Source of the DNA: Sphingobium sp. TKS
GTDB taxonomy: Bacteria > Pseudomonadota > Alphaproteobacteria > Sphingomonadales > Sphingomonadaceae
NCBI RefSeq assembly: GCF_001563265.1
Contig: NZ_CP005083.1
Coordinates: 4,157,001 to 4,221,000, forward strand
Reading direction: 5' to 3'
Length of the DNA stretch: 64,000 nt
The position numbers and the translations under genes were made by a program. Shown one piece after another: positions 35,982-44,005 of the stretch (the stretch's first letter is position 1; each line of letters opens with the position of its first letter). The notes beneath the pieces were generated by a model, which saw only the letters and a list, made by a program, of their open reading frames with translations, searched no databases and was not told the DNA's origin.

Positions 35982-36694
35982 GCGAAGAATCGGCAGAGCC
36001 GCTCCTGCGTGGGCGCGGACAGGGTGGTGGCGCGGATGGCGTGCATCTGGTCCTCCGGATCGAAATCGATGTCGCGGCTTTCGATGGTCACAAAATCTCC
36101 CCTGATTTCGATCATCGCCCATTTCGGCGTCCGGTCCCGGTCGTCGCGGGGCTGACCGAGCGAGGCGAGGGTGAAGATGGTGGCGGCGTCGCAATCATAG
36201 CGGCGATGCCGGTGAACATGGCCGAACAGGCCGTAGCGAAAGCCGCGCACCGCCACCATCGCGGCGGCTTCCTCCGCCTCCTGCGCCGAACGGATATAGC
36301 GCCAGTCGCCAAAGTCGAAGGGATTGGCATGAGCAGCGAACAGCGGCCCCTGCGACCAGCTATCCCGCCAGTCGAATGCCTTCATGCAGCCGGGAGGAAT
36401 ATGGGCGTCGGTCCAGTCGATGCTCTCGCGCAGCCAGTCGGGCAGGTCGGCGCGAACGGCCTCCGCCGCGGGCGATTCCTGGTAGAGCAGGTCGTGATTG
36501 CCCCGGACCAGGACCGCGCCGTCACGCGCCGCCGCGCCCTGCACCAGTTCCAGCGTCTCCAGCGGCTGCACGCCATAGGTGAGGAGATCGCCCAGGATCA
36601 GCATCCGGTCGAATCCTTCCCGCCGCGCAGCGGTAAGGGCCAGTTGCAGCGAATCGCTGGCGGCATGGATATCGGTCAATGCCGCTATTCGCAT
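35978..36694 (-). CDS. Calcineurin-like metallophosphoesterase
   Basis: The 238 residues carry the di-metal motifs DIHAA (D8, H10), GDLL (about 35), GNHDLLYQ (about 65-72), and the late H-x-H in LFGHVHRHRR (about 160). These are the canonical phosphodiesterase/phosphatase ligands. It lies between the GT4 gene and the ATP-grasp gene, each overlapping, which suggests it works on an intermediate of the same pathway. Target unknown. Confidence 0.9.
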   Translation of the reverse strand: MRIAALTDIHAASDSLQLALTAARREGFDRMLILGDLLTYGVQPLETLELVQGAAARDGAVLVRGNHDLLYQESPAAEAVRADLPDWLRESIDWTDAHIPPGCMKAFDWRDSWSQGPLFAAHANPFDFGDWRYIRSAQEAEEAAAMVAVRGFRYGLFGHVHRHRRYDCDAATIFTLASLGQPRDDRDRTPKWAMIEIRGDFVTIESRDIDFDPEDQMHAIRATTLSAPTQERLCRFFA

Positions 36695-37821
36695 GGCGAG
36701 ATGGGCCGGGTCAGCGGGGAAGCGCGAAGGGGAGCGCGACGCGCATCGATCAGCTCCTGATAGAGGGAGAGGTGGGCCGTAGCGCAGTTTTCGATGGAAA
36801 AACGCCGGGCGGCTTGGAGAGCGCCCTGCGACAGCGCGGCATAATGAGCATCGTCGCAGAGCGTCTCCAGGATCGCCTCCGCCAGCGCGGCGGGATCGGA
36901 GGGCGGGACAAGCTGGCCGTTGACGCCCGGCATGACCATTTCGCGATTGCCCGCCACCGCCGTCGCGACGATCGGCAGGCCGCTCATCGCCGCCTCGATC
37001 ATCGCAATCGGAAAGCCTTCCCAGAGCGAGCAGTTCACGAACAGGTCCGCCTGCCGCATCAGCGCATCAATATCGTCTCGCACACCCAGCAGTTCGACTG
37101 GCTCTCCCACGGCCTGCGCCCGAAGCTGGTCGAACTGGGGGCCCGCACCCGCGATGCAGATGCGGGCCGTGCGCCCCTGGGCCGTCAGCGCGTCGGACAA
37201 TGGGCGGGCGGCGCGGAGCAGGGTCGGATAGTCCTTTTGTTCCGACACCGTCCCGACGGCGAGGATCATCGGATCATGTCCGGCGGCAGAGCGGGGCTGT
37301 TGCGTCTGGAAACGGGCGCTGGCCGCGTTCAGGATCATGCGGATGGGCTTGCGCGCATGGCCGCGCAACAGCGCCTCGCACTGATCGCTGATCGCGACAT
37401 AGCTGTCGACAATGCGGTCGAAGAGGGCAAACGCCGCCGGAGGGAAGGAAAGGCGGCTGTTATGATGGGTCAGCACCACCGGCACGCCGGGCATGGCAAG
37501 CGCGAGAGGAAACAGTGCGCGGGCCGTATGGGCATGGATCACATCGGGCCGGATCGATCGCAGCGCCCGGCGCAGAGCCAGCGCTCCCGCCAGCCAGTTG
37601 TTGCGGTTGACGAGGTTGAGGGAAAAGGCCTTCGCGCCACTCTGCCGAATGCGCGCCATCATCGCCGTTTCGATGCCGGGCGCATTGCCGACCTGCGCCG
37701 CATCGCTGAGCGAAATGACGGTCGCTTCGTGCCCCGCCCCGGCAAAGGCTTCCGCCAGATTGCAGACCAGCATTTCGGCGCCGCCCGATGTGAAGCTGGT
37801 GATGATCGAACAGATGCGCAT
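36685..37821 (-). CDS. Glycosyltransferase family 4
   Basis: A 378-residue GT-B enzyme. FTSGGAEMLVCNLAEAF near 10 is the acceptor-side N-terminal motif. ILAVGTVSEQKDYPTLLRAA (about 187) opens the donor domain, and the E-x7-E motif is in WEGFPIAMIEAAMSGLPIVA (about 272-291). It retains the donor configuration as usual for GT4. Donor and acceptor sugars are unknown. It stops 10 bp inside the phosphoesterase start. Confidence 0.92.
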   Translation of the reverse strand: MRICSIITSFTSGGAEMLVCNLAEAFAGAGHEATVISLSDAAQVGNAPGIETAMMARIRQSGAKAFSLNLVNRNNWLAGALALRRALRSIRPDVIHAHTARALFPLALAMPGVPVVLTHHNSRLSFPPAAFALFDRIVDSYVAISDQCEALLRGHARKPIRMILNAASARFQTQQPRSAAGHDPMILAVGTVSEQKDYPTLLRAARPLSDALTAQGRTARICIAGAGPQFDQLRAQAVGEPVELLGVRDDIDALMRQADLFVNCSLWEGFPIAMIEAAMSGLPIVATAVAGNREMVMPGVNGQLVPPSDPAALAEAILETLCDDAHYAALSQGALQAARRFSIENCATAHLSLYQELIDARRAPLRASPLTRPISPCE

Positions 37822-37822
37822 G

Positions 37823-38686
37823 TTAGCGGGTCAGGTCGACACCGGTGGCGGCCAGCAGGGCAAGGGCGCGGGGCGACAGGTCGGAACGGCACCGCTCCAG
37901 CACCAGATCGGCCTGATCGGGGTTCAGCCACTCACCAAAGGCGCCCGCCTTGCCGCTGCGCATGCGCAGGCTCTGGTCGTCATTGCGGTCATAATCATGG
38001 CCGGGAATGCCGCCGCCGCGTTCCTTGTCGCGCATCCGGTCGAACTGGGCGGCGGCGACGGCGCGGGCAAGGATATCGCCCTCAGGCTCGACGCCCAGAA
38101 AGGCGAGGATGCCCGCAACGGTGGCGAGCGGCTCGCTAAGCAGATGCTCATAGCTGATCAGATGATGGGGCCGTCCCTCCAGCCCCGCCGACCAGCCGTT
38201 CAGATAGCCGGTCAGCGACGCCATTCCATATTTGGGTTCGTCCAGAAAGGCGGCCATATCGCCGGAGAAGCTCTTTTTATGGCGGGTCGCGTGGAAATAG
38301 GCGGACACGATCACGTCGCGGGGATCGCGGACCAGGAACAGCACCGGCCGGTCGAGGAACAGGCGATCACGATAGGGCAGATGGCTGACCAGGATCAACG
38401 GCAGCGCCGCAGCGCCGCTTCGTCCGACAAAGGCGTCGATGCCGCGCACCGGATCGCGGTCGAAATTGGGCAGGACGCGGAAGGTGCTGGTGAGATCGGG
38501 CGCGAATCCCAGCCGGGCGCTCTCCGCGAAATAGCAGGAGAGCAGATAACGCAGCCAGGTGCGCCCGCTCTTGGGATAGGACACCAGGAAGGCGTCGGCC
38601 CGCGCGGCGGCCAGGCGGAGATGCGGTTCATCCCGCAACCGCCGCCGCATCGCCCGCGCAAAGCCCTTCAACGACATCATGTTCAT
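37823..38686 (-). CDS. PAPS-dependent sulfotransferase
   Basis: A 287-residue sulfotransferase. The 5'-phosphosulfate loop is SYPKSGRTWLRYL at 36-48, the 3'-phosphate motif is LVRDPRDVIVSAYFH (about 117-131), and the C-terminal GxxGxW-type region is GKAGAFGEWLN (about 245-255). This full set resembles Sulfotransfer_1 (ST1) enzymes. Placed between two glycosyltransferases, it probably adds sulfate to the exopolysaccharide. No PAPS synthesis genes are in the window. Confidence 0.88.
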   Translation of the reverse strand: MNMMSLKGFARAMRRRLRDEPHLRLAAARADAFLVSYPKSGRTWLRYLLSCYFAESARLGFAPDLTSTFRVLPNFDRDPVRGIDAFVGRSGAAALPLILVSHLPYRDRLFLDRPVLFLVRDPRDVIVSAYFHATRHKKSFSGDMAAFLDEPKYGMASLTGYLNGWSAGLEGRPHHLISYEHLLSEPLATVAGILAFLGVEPEGDILARAVAAAQFDRMRDKERGGGIPGHDYDRNDDQSLRMRSGKAGAFGEWLNPDQADLVLERCRSDLSPRALALLAATGVDLTR

Positions 38687-39819
38687 GATCCTGCCCCCAC
38701 GCGATGATGATCGAGAACGCCGGTGATGACCGACTGCCAGCGGGCGAGCACCTGATCATGGCCGAACAGAGCCATCCGATTCTGCGCCTCGGTTCCCAAA
38801 GCCTCGCGCCGGGCTTCATCGGTGCAAAGGGAGAGGATCGCTTCCCCCAGCGCAGCCACGTCGCCATTGGGCACCAGCAAGCCGCTTTTGCCATGCCCGA
38901 TCATCTCGGCCGGACCCCATTGGCAGTCGAAGGCAATGACCGGAAGCCCAGCGCCCATGGCTTCGCCCACGACGATGCCCCAGCCCTCGAAGCGCGACGA
39001 CAGGACGAACAGGTCGGATTGGGGAATCCACTCACCCGGTTTCTCCGTCACGCCGGGCAGGCTGACCCGTCCCGTCAGGCTGAGGCGGTCGCGCTGGCGT
39101 TCCAGCGCCGCCCGCTCCGGCCCCTCGCCCCAGATCGCCAGCTTCCAGTCGGGGATAGCATGCGCAACGCGCGCGAAGGCGTCCAGCAGCAGGTCGAAGC
39201 CCTTTTGCGGCACCAGCCGTCCCACCGCGCCGATGGTGCGGCCATCGGGCCTGCGTTCCGCACCCATGATGGCGGGCGGCACGGGATTGGGAATGACCCA
39301 GCCCTTTACGTCCATGGCGCTCTTGAACCAGTCCATCGCCCCTTGCGTCATGGTGATGAGGCCCGCGGCCCGCGGATAGGTCATCTGCCGCAACCGGTTC
39401 CAGACCGGCCCCACCGTCTGGAGCGCGGGATTGTTGCGTTCCGACACGATCACGGGAATGCCGAGCGACCGGGCGGCAAGCACCGAAAGGATGTTGGTGC
39501 GCGTCAGGAAGCTCACCACCAGTTCGGGCCTTACCGCCTTCAGCGCTTGCCTCAGCAGCCTCTGTCGTCGCAGCATCGCCAGCGCGCCGGTCGCGGCGGC
39601 GCGGCGGCGTGACTTCATGCCCAGCTGGATGATCCGCACCTCCGGATGATAGGCATAGTAAGAGGGCGCCGACGGCTCCTCAAAGGCGATCAGCGTGATC
39701 GCCCAGCCCTGCGCCGCGAAATGGTTGCAAAGCAGGCTGACGATATGTTCCGATCCGCCCGCGCCCAGCCCCGGAAGGACGAACGCGAGCATGGGTGGCC
39801 TGGACGCTCTTACCAGCAT
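38683..39819 (-). CDS. Glycosyltransferase family 4
   Basis: A 378-residue GT-B protein. FVLPGLGAGGSEHIVSLLCN (about 13-32) and IGAVGRLVPQKGFDLLLDAF (about 196-215) are standard. The E-x7-E region is FEGWGIVVGEAMGAGLPVIA (about 278-297), with glutamates spaced as in GT4. It overlaps the sulfotransferase gene by 4 bp. Another ATG at 39792 is possible. Donor unknown. Confidence 0.92.
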   Translation of the reverse strand: MLVRASRPPMLAFVLPGLGAGGSEHIVSLLCNHFAAQGWAITLIAFEEPSAPSYYAYHPEVRIIQLGMKSRRRAAATGALAMLRRQRLLRQALKAVRPELVVSFLTRTNILSVLAARSLGIPVIVSERNNPALQTVGPVWNRLRQMTYPRAAGLITMTQGAMDWFKSAMDVKGWVIPNPVPPAIMGAERRPDGRTIGAVGRLVPQKGFDLLLDAFARVAHAIPDWKLAIWGEGPERAALERQRDRLSLTGRVSLPGVTEKPGEWIPQSDLFVLSSRFEGWGIVVGEAMGAGLPVIAFDCQWGPAEMIGHGKSGLLVPNGDVAALGEAILSLCTDEARREALGTEAQNRMALFGHDQVLARWQSVITGVLDHHRVGAGS

Positions 39820-39962
39820 GGCGGCGGAGTCCTGTAATAATAATCACGCTGTTACGCGGGCCAGTGTCCTTGCCGGGGCAGCCCAAGTCCATTGCGCGAA
39901 GGGGTTAGGCGCTGCCTCTTTGGGTGGCGGCGTCAATTAAGCCGATATCAATAATGCCAGCC

Positions 39963-41183
39963 TCAATAATGGACGCGCAGTTCCAGCCCGATGCGGGTGC
40001 GGTCATAATCGTCCAGTGGGTCGGTGCTGTCGCGCTTGGAAAAGCGGGCTTGGGCCGCCAGCGCCATGCGGCGGTTGAGCGCATATTCCAGTTCCCCGGT
40101 CACGCCGTAGATCTTCTCCGTCAGGCCGGTGCCGAAATATTTGCTGCGGCGATAGACCAGCCCAATCTCGCCGCGCAGATTGTGGCGTATTTCCTGGGCA
40201 ACCCCCAGGCGTAAGCGCATGTCCTCCCGCGATTGCACGCCAGTCCGGTAGGTGGCGACATTGCCGATGAAACCGTCCAGCGTGATCGCGGTGCGCGGCC
40301 GGGGAGCATAGACCAGCCCGACCTGCGCGGACAGGCGGGTGCGCGGCTCGATCCGCTTATCCTGGGGGTCGAAGCGATAGACGCCGATCGCCGCCTCCCC
40401 CCGGATCGTTCCGCCCGGATCTATCGCCACCCCCGCGCGCGCGCCATAGGTCTTCGAATCCCGGTCGATTTCCCCCAGTTGCGGTGTGCGGCGAAAATCG
40501 CGCTTCGACGCGAATCCCTCGACGAAACCGTTCATCAGCGGCGACACGCGCAGCATGACCCGCGCCAGCGCGCCAGCATTGTCGAGATCGCGGTTGTCGT
40601 CGATCGCCTTGGTATAGCGGAAGCGCGACGCCGTGCCCCTCACCATGAAGCCGAGGCGCGCACCCTGATGGGTATAAGCCAAATCCCCCTCCAGCGCATT
40701 CAATTCACGCGGGCCGATGGATGGCGCGCTATTGCCCTCCGGCTCGCCCCGATCCTCGATGATATGCTGCCAGCTTGCCGCCGCCGCCAGCTTGTCCGAA
40801 GCGGAAGGGGTCCAGTTGAGGACCGCCGCAACCTTGCCGCCTGCCGCATCCTCGCTGTCATATTGGAAATATTTGCGGAAATCCCCTTCGGCTCGGGCGT
40901 TGAGTTCGATCGCGCCGCCCTTGCGGTTGATCTCCACATAAGGGCGGAAGACGGCGCGGACATCATCCTTCTCGCCAAAGGCCTGGGCATAGATATTGCT
41001 GTCATATTCGATCCGCGCCGTGCCGCCGATCTCCACCGTCGCGCTGCCCAGCGTCAGGGGGGTGGGTATGAACAGCGCCTCGGGCGCATCGAGCGCCGTC
41101 GTGGGGGATTGCAGTTCCTGCGCCGAGACAGGCATGGCGAGGCCAAGCGCGAGAGCCGCGCCGCTCGAAACCAGACCGCGCAT
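39963..41183 (-). CDS. Outer-membrane beta-barrel protein of the EPS locus
   Basis: A 406-residue protein with a signal peptide (GAALALGLAMPVSA, cut after QA-type site near 22), then alternating strand pattern to a C-terminal RTRIGLELRVHY end. The pattern fits the beta-barrel-porin-2 type found in polysaccharide loci (similar in placement to gellan-cluster GelF). The start ATG at 41183 overlaps the Wza-like stop by one base; an upstream ATG at 41192 is possible. A role as an export or retention pore is inferred. Confidence 0.82.
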   Translation of the reverse strand: MRGLVSSGAALALGLAMPVSAQELQSPTTALDAPEALFIPTPLTLGSATVEIGGTARIEYDSNIYAQAFGEKDDVRAVFRPYVEINRKGGAIELNARAEGDFRKYFQYDSEDAAGGKVAAVLNWTPSASDKLAAAASWQHIIEDRGEPEGNSAPSIGPRELNALEGDLAYTHQGARLGFMVRGTASRFRYTKAIDDNRDLDNAGALARVMLRVSPLMNGFVEGFASKRDFRRTPQLGEIDRDSKTYGARAGVAIDPGGTIRGEAAIGVYRFDPQDKRIEPRTRLSAQVGLVYAPRPRTAITLDGFIGNVATYRTGVQSREDMRLRLGVAQEIRHNLRGEIGLVYRRSKYFGTGLTEKIYGVTGELEYALNRRMALAAQARFSKRDSTDPLDDYDRTRIGLELRVHY

Positions 41184-41758
41184 CAGAACCACTTCTCGTA
41201 GATGCGCACCGTGTCGCCCGGCTGGATCATGTCCCGCTCGCCCGCGCGGCCGACGACTTGTCGGCCATCGACCATGCGGGTGATGGCGACGCTGCCCTGC
41301 TCCGCCCGGAAGGTATAACCGCCCGCGACGGACACAGCCGCCAGCACCGACATGCCCGCGCGATATTGATATTCGCCGGGGCTCTTCACTTCGCCCAGCA
41401 CATAGAAGGGGCGCAGCTTCACCGGCTGGACGCTGACCGTGGGCGCGTTGAGCAACTGGCGTTGCGTCAGTTGCTGAGCGATATTGGCCTGCAATTCCGG
41501 CACCGTCTTGCCGCCCGCGTCAACATCGCCCAGCACCGGCAGGGAAATCTGGCCGCGATCGTTGATCACATAGCTGCTGTTGCCCGGATCGGTGGCGCTG
41601 AGGCCCGGTATCGCCACCCGCACCTCATCGCCCGCGCCCAGCCGATAGGCGACGGTCGGTGCCGGCGGCAGGTTGGCGAGCCCGGAAAGCCCGCCCGAAC
41701 AGGCCGTGGTCAGAGCAAAAAGGCCGAGGAAAAGACCATGATAAAGCCGTTTGCGCAT
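41183..41758 (-). CDS. Polysaccharide export lipoprotein (Wza-type)
   Basis: A 191-residue lipoprotein with lipobox LTTAC (Cys about 20). YRLGAGDEVRVAIPGLSATD and INDRGQISLPVLGDVDAGGK are the export-domain (Poly_export) signatures, and a SLBB-like region (FYVLGEVKSPGEYQYRAGMS) follows. It lacks the large extra domains of E. coli Wza and matches short sphingomonad types such as GelD. It pairs with the barrel and the tyrosine kinase to export polymer. Confidence 0.9.
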   Translation of the reverse strand: MRKRLYHGLFLGLFALTTACSGGLSGLANLPPAPTVAYRLGAGDEVRVAIPGLSATDPGNSSYVINDRGQISLPVLGDVDAGGKTVPELQANIAQQLTQRQLLNAPTVSVQPVKLRPFYVLGEVKSPGEYQYRAGMSVLAAVSVAGGYTFRAEQGSVAITRMVDGRQVVGRAGERDMIQPGDTVRIYEKWF

Positions 41759-41908
41759 CTGCGTCCCCTCTCAATTGGATGAGCGGAAGTTTAAGCCCCT
41801 CGGCTGATTCAGGGGTGGGCAATAACGGGTCGGCGCCAGGCAAAAAGGGCGAGCGAGGCGACGCTTTGGGAGTGGTTCAAAGGAGGCGTCCGAGAGATTT
41901 CGGTGCCG

Positions 41909-42754
41909 TTAAGCCGCCAGCTGATGATCCTGTTTCCAATGGCCGAGATCCCGCCCGATCAGATTCTCCAGATCGGCAATGTCCCGCGCATAATAGTCGA
42001 CCATGCGCTGGCGCAATTCGGGGGGCAGCGGCGGATAGGCGATCTGCCGGGCGAACACCCCACGCACCCGTTCGAAAACCGCATGACCGCGCAGGGGACG
42101 AACCGCTTCCTTCAGCGGAGCGAGCGCGGTGCGCACCGGCAAGGGCAGGAAACGTTCGCTGCTGTCGTTTCGCGGATCGGACCCCACCTGCGTCGAATAA
42201 TGGCAGGGCGCGCCGATATGGTCGCTGACGATGGCGACGGTGGCTTCGGGCGCGGCCTTCACATCCTCGAACAGAATCACCTTGATCTGTTCCGCGTTGA
42301 AATGGTCGAGCCAGCGGCGCAAATGCTTCGCATAAAGGCCGTCTTCCAGAAAGCGCGGCTGGCCGCTCGGGCGACCGTCCAGATAATGCTCCGGCCCCCT
42401 GGTCACGGTGCCCCGGCGAAACAACATCTTGTAATCGGAATAGGCGCGGTCGACCGGGTTGCGCACCTGCACAACCAGCCGCGCCTTGGGCAAGGCAACG
42501 GCAAGACGCTCCGCAGCGTCCGGATGGGCGAGATAGTCGGCGGACTTTTCCCCCAGCATCTGATCGGGCCGCGCCCCATCGAAGAAGCGCCGATAATGAT
42601 CGAGGCCGAGATGATGATCCTGGCTGAAGAAATGCGGTTCCGGCGCGGGCAGGTAGATGGCGGGATTGTCCTGAAGCTGGTTGTGAATCCAGGTCGTCGC
42701 GCCCTTGACGGCGCCGATGATGACGAAGTGCGGCAGGCGGTCGTTGGTCATCAT
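41909..42754 (-). CDS. Sulfotransferase domain protein
   Basis: A 281-residue protein. FVIIGAVKGATTWIHNQL (about 10-27) is the PAPS 5'-loop type found in heparan and NodH-like sulfotransferases. EPHFFSQDHH, VQVRNPVDRAYSDYKMLF (3'-phosphate motif, about 95-112) and a C-terminal YYARDIADLENLIGRDL also fit that family. The ATG at 42754 has AAGGGACAAG upstream; a GTG at 42769 is an alternative. It is a second sulfotransferase in the same operon and is not closely like the first. Confidence 0.87.
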   Translation of the reverse strand: MMTNDRLPHFVIIGAVKGATTWIHNQLQDNPAIYLPAPEPHFFSQDHHLGLDHYRRFFDGARPDQMLGEKSADYLAHPDAAERLAVALPKARLVVQVRNPVDRAYSDYKMLFRRGTVTRGPEHYLDGRPSGQPRFLEDGLYAKHLRRWLDHFNAEQIKVILFEDVKAAPEATVAIVSDHIGAPCHYSTQVGSDPRNDSSERFLPLPVRTALAPLKEAVRPLRGHAVFERVRGVFARQIAYPPLPPELRQRMVDYYARDIADLENLIGRDLGHWKQDHQLAA

Positions 42755-42765
42755 GGCTTGTCCCT

Positions 42766-43989
42766 TCACGATTCCAGCTCAACCATCGCGATTTCAAGGC
42801 AGTTGGCGAGGCGGTGCATGTCCTCATCGTCGAGCAGATGGTCTACGGGGAAGGCGATGCTGCGGCGCCCCAAATCCTGCGCCACGGGCAGCGAGCCGTC
42901 GCGGCGCACATCAAGTCCCACAAAGGCCGCCTCCCGCGTCATGTCGGAGCAGGAGCCGCTGCCGACCGGCATGCCCATACGCACCATCCGGTCGATGATC
43001 GGCGCTGCCTCGCTTTCGCCCAGCCGATCGGCGGCGATCGTGACATAGAGCCGGTAGAAGGCGTGGCCGACATGATCCGGAATCACCGGCACCTCCACGG
43101 CTGGATCGGCTTGCAGCAACCGCATCAGCAGTTCCGCATTGCGGCGACGGCGGGCCAGCCAACCGGGCAGCTTGGCGAGCTGCGCCCGGCCGATCGCGGC
43201 CTGCATTTCGGTCATCCGTCCGTTGCTGCCAAAGCTGTCGTGCAGATAGCGGAAGCCGCCGGTTGTGGCGGGGGCGAAGAATTTGTCCGGATTTTTGCCA
43301 TGATCCTTATAGGCCCAGGCCCGCTTCCAATGCGCCTCATCGCGCAGCAGGAGCATGCCCCCTTCCCCGCCCGTCGACATGATCTTGTCGGTGCAGAAGG
43401 AAAAGGCGGCAGCATCACCGAAGCTGCCGGCCGGGCGGCCATGGAAGGTCGCCCCATGCGCCTGCGCGCAATCCTCGACCAGCCAAAGCCCTTTTTCGTC
43501 AGCCAAATCCCGCAACGCATGCAGTTCGCAGGGCCATCCCGCGAGATGCACACACAGAATCGCGCGAGTGCGGCTAGTGAGCATCCGGCGGACAGATTCC
43601 GGCGCGATCGTGTTGCTGACGGGATCGATGTCGGCAAAGACCGGCGTTGCGCCGACTGCCACGATGCAGGCCGCACTGGCGAAGAAACTGCGCGAGGGCA
43701 GGATCACTTCATCCCCCGGCCCGATGCCCAAGGCCCGCAGCGCCAGTTCCAGCGCGACCGTGCCATTGCTGACGGCGACGCCATGAGGCATGCCGCAGAA
43801 AGCAGCGAATTCCGCCTCGAACTGGCGGTTCTGTTCGCCATGGACCATCGAATTGACCCGGCCACTCTCCAGCACGTGCATGACCGCCGCAATCTCATCC
43901 GCCTCATGCTGCGGCCAGCGCAGCGCGGGATGGTCGAGCGGGCTGAGGCGCGGAGGGAGGGCGGCTGGGGCAGGTACGGCTTGCATCAT
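42766..43989 (-). CDS. DegT/DnrJ/EryC1/StrS sugar aminotransferase
   Basis: A 407-residue PLP enzyme. VAVSNGTVALELALRALGIG (about 71-90), EDCAQAHGA (about 172-180), the PLP lysine K202 in FSFCTDKIMSTGGEGG and the PVFADIDPVSNTIAP block fit the family. Transfers an amino group from glutamate to a 4-keto-6-deoxy sugar nucleotide. It lies 16 bp downstream of the 4,6-dehydratase, so the two probably act in turn, as in the PglF-PglE pair. Confidence 0.93.
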   Translation of the reverse strand: MMQAVPAPAALPPRLSPLDHPALRWPQHEADEIAAVMHVLESGRVNSMVHGEQNRQFEAEFAAFCGMPHGVAVSNGTVALELALRALGIGPGDEVILPSRSFFASAACIVAVGATPVFADIDPVSNTIAPESVRRMLTSRTRAILCVHLAGWPCELHALRDLADEKGLWLVEDCAQAHGATFHGRPAGSFGDAAAFSFCTDKIMSTGGEGGMLLLRDEAHWKRAWAYKDHGKNPDKFFAPATTGGFRYLHDSFGSNGRMTEMQAAIGRAQLAKLPGWLARRRRNAELLMRLLQADPAVEVPVIPDHVGHAFYRLYVTIAADRLGESEAAPIIDRMVRMGMPVGSGSCSDMTREAAFVGLDVRRDGSLPVAQDLGRRSIAFPVDHLLDDEDMHRLANCLEIAMVELES

Positions 43990-44005
43990 GATTCCCTCAA
44001 AAAAG

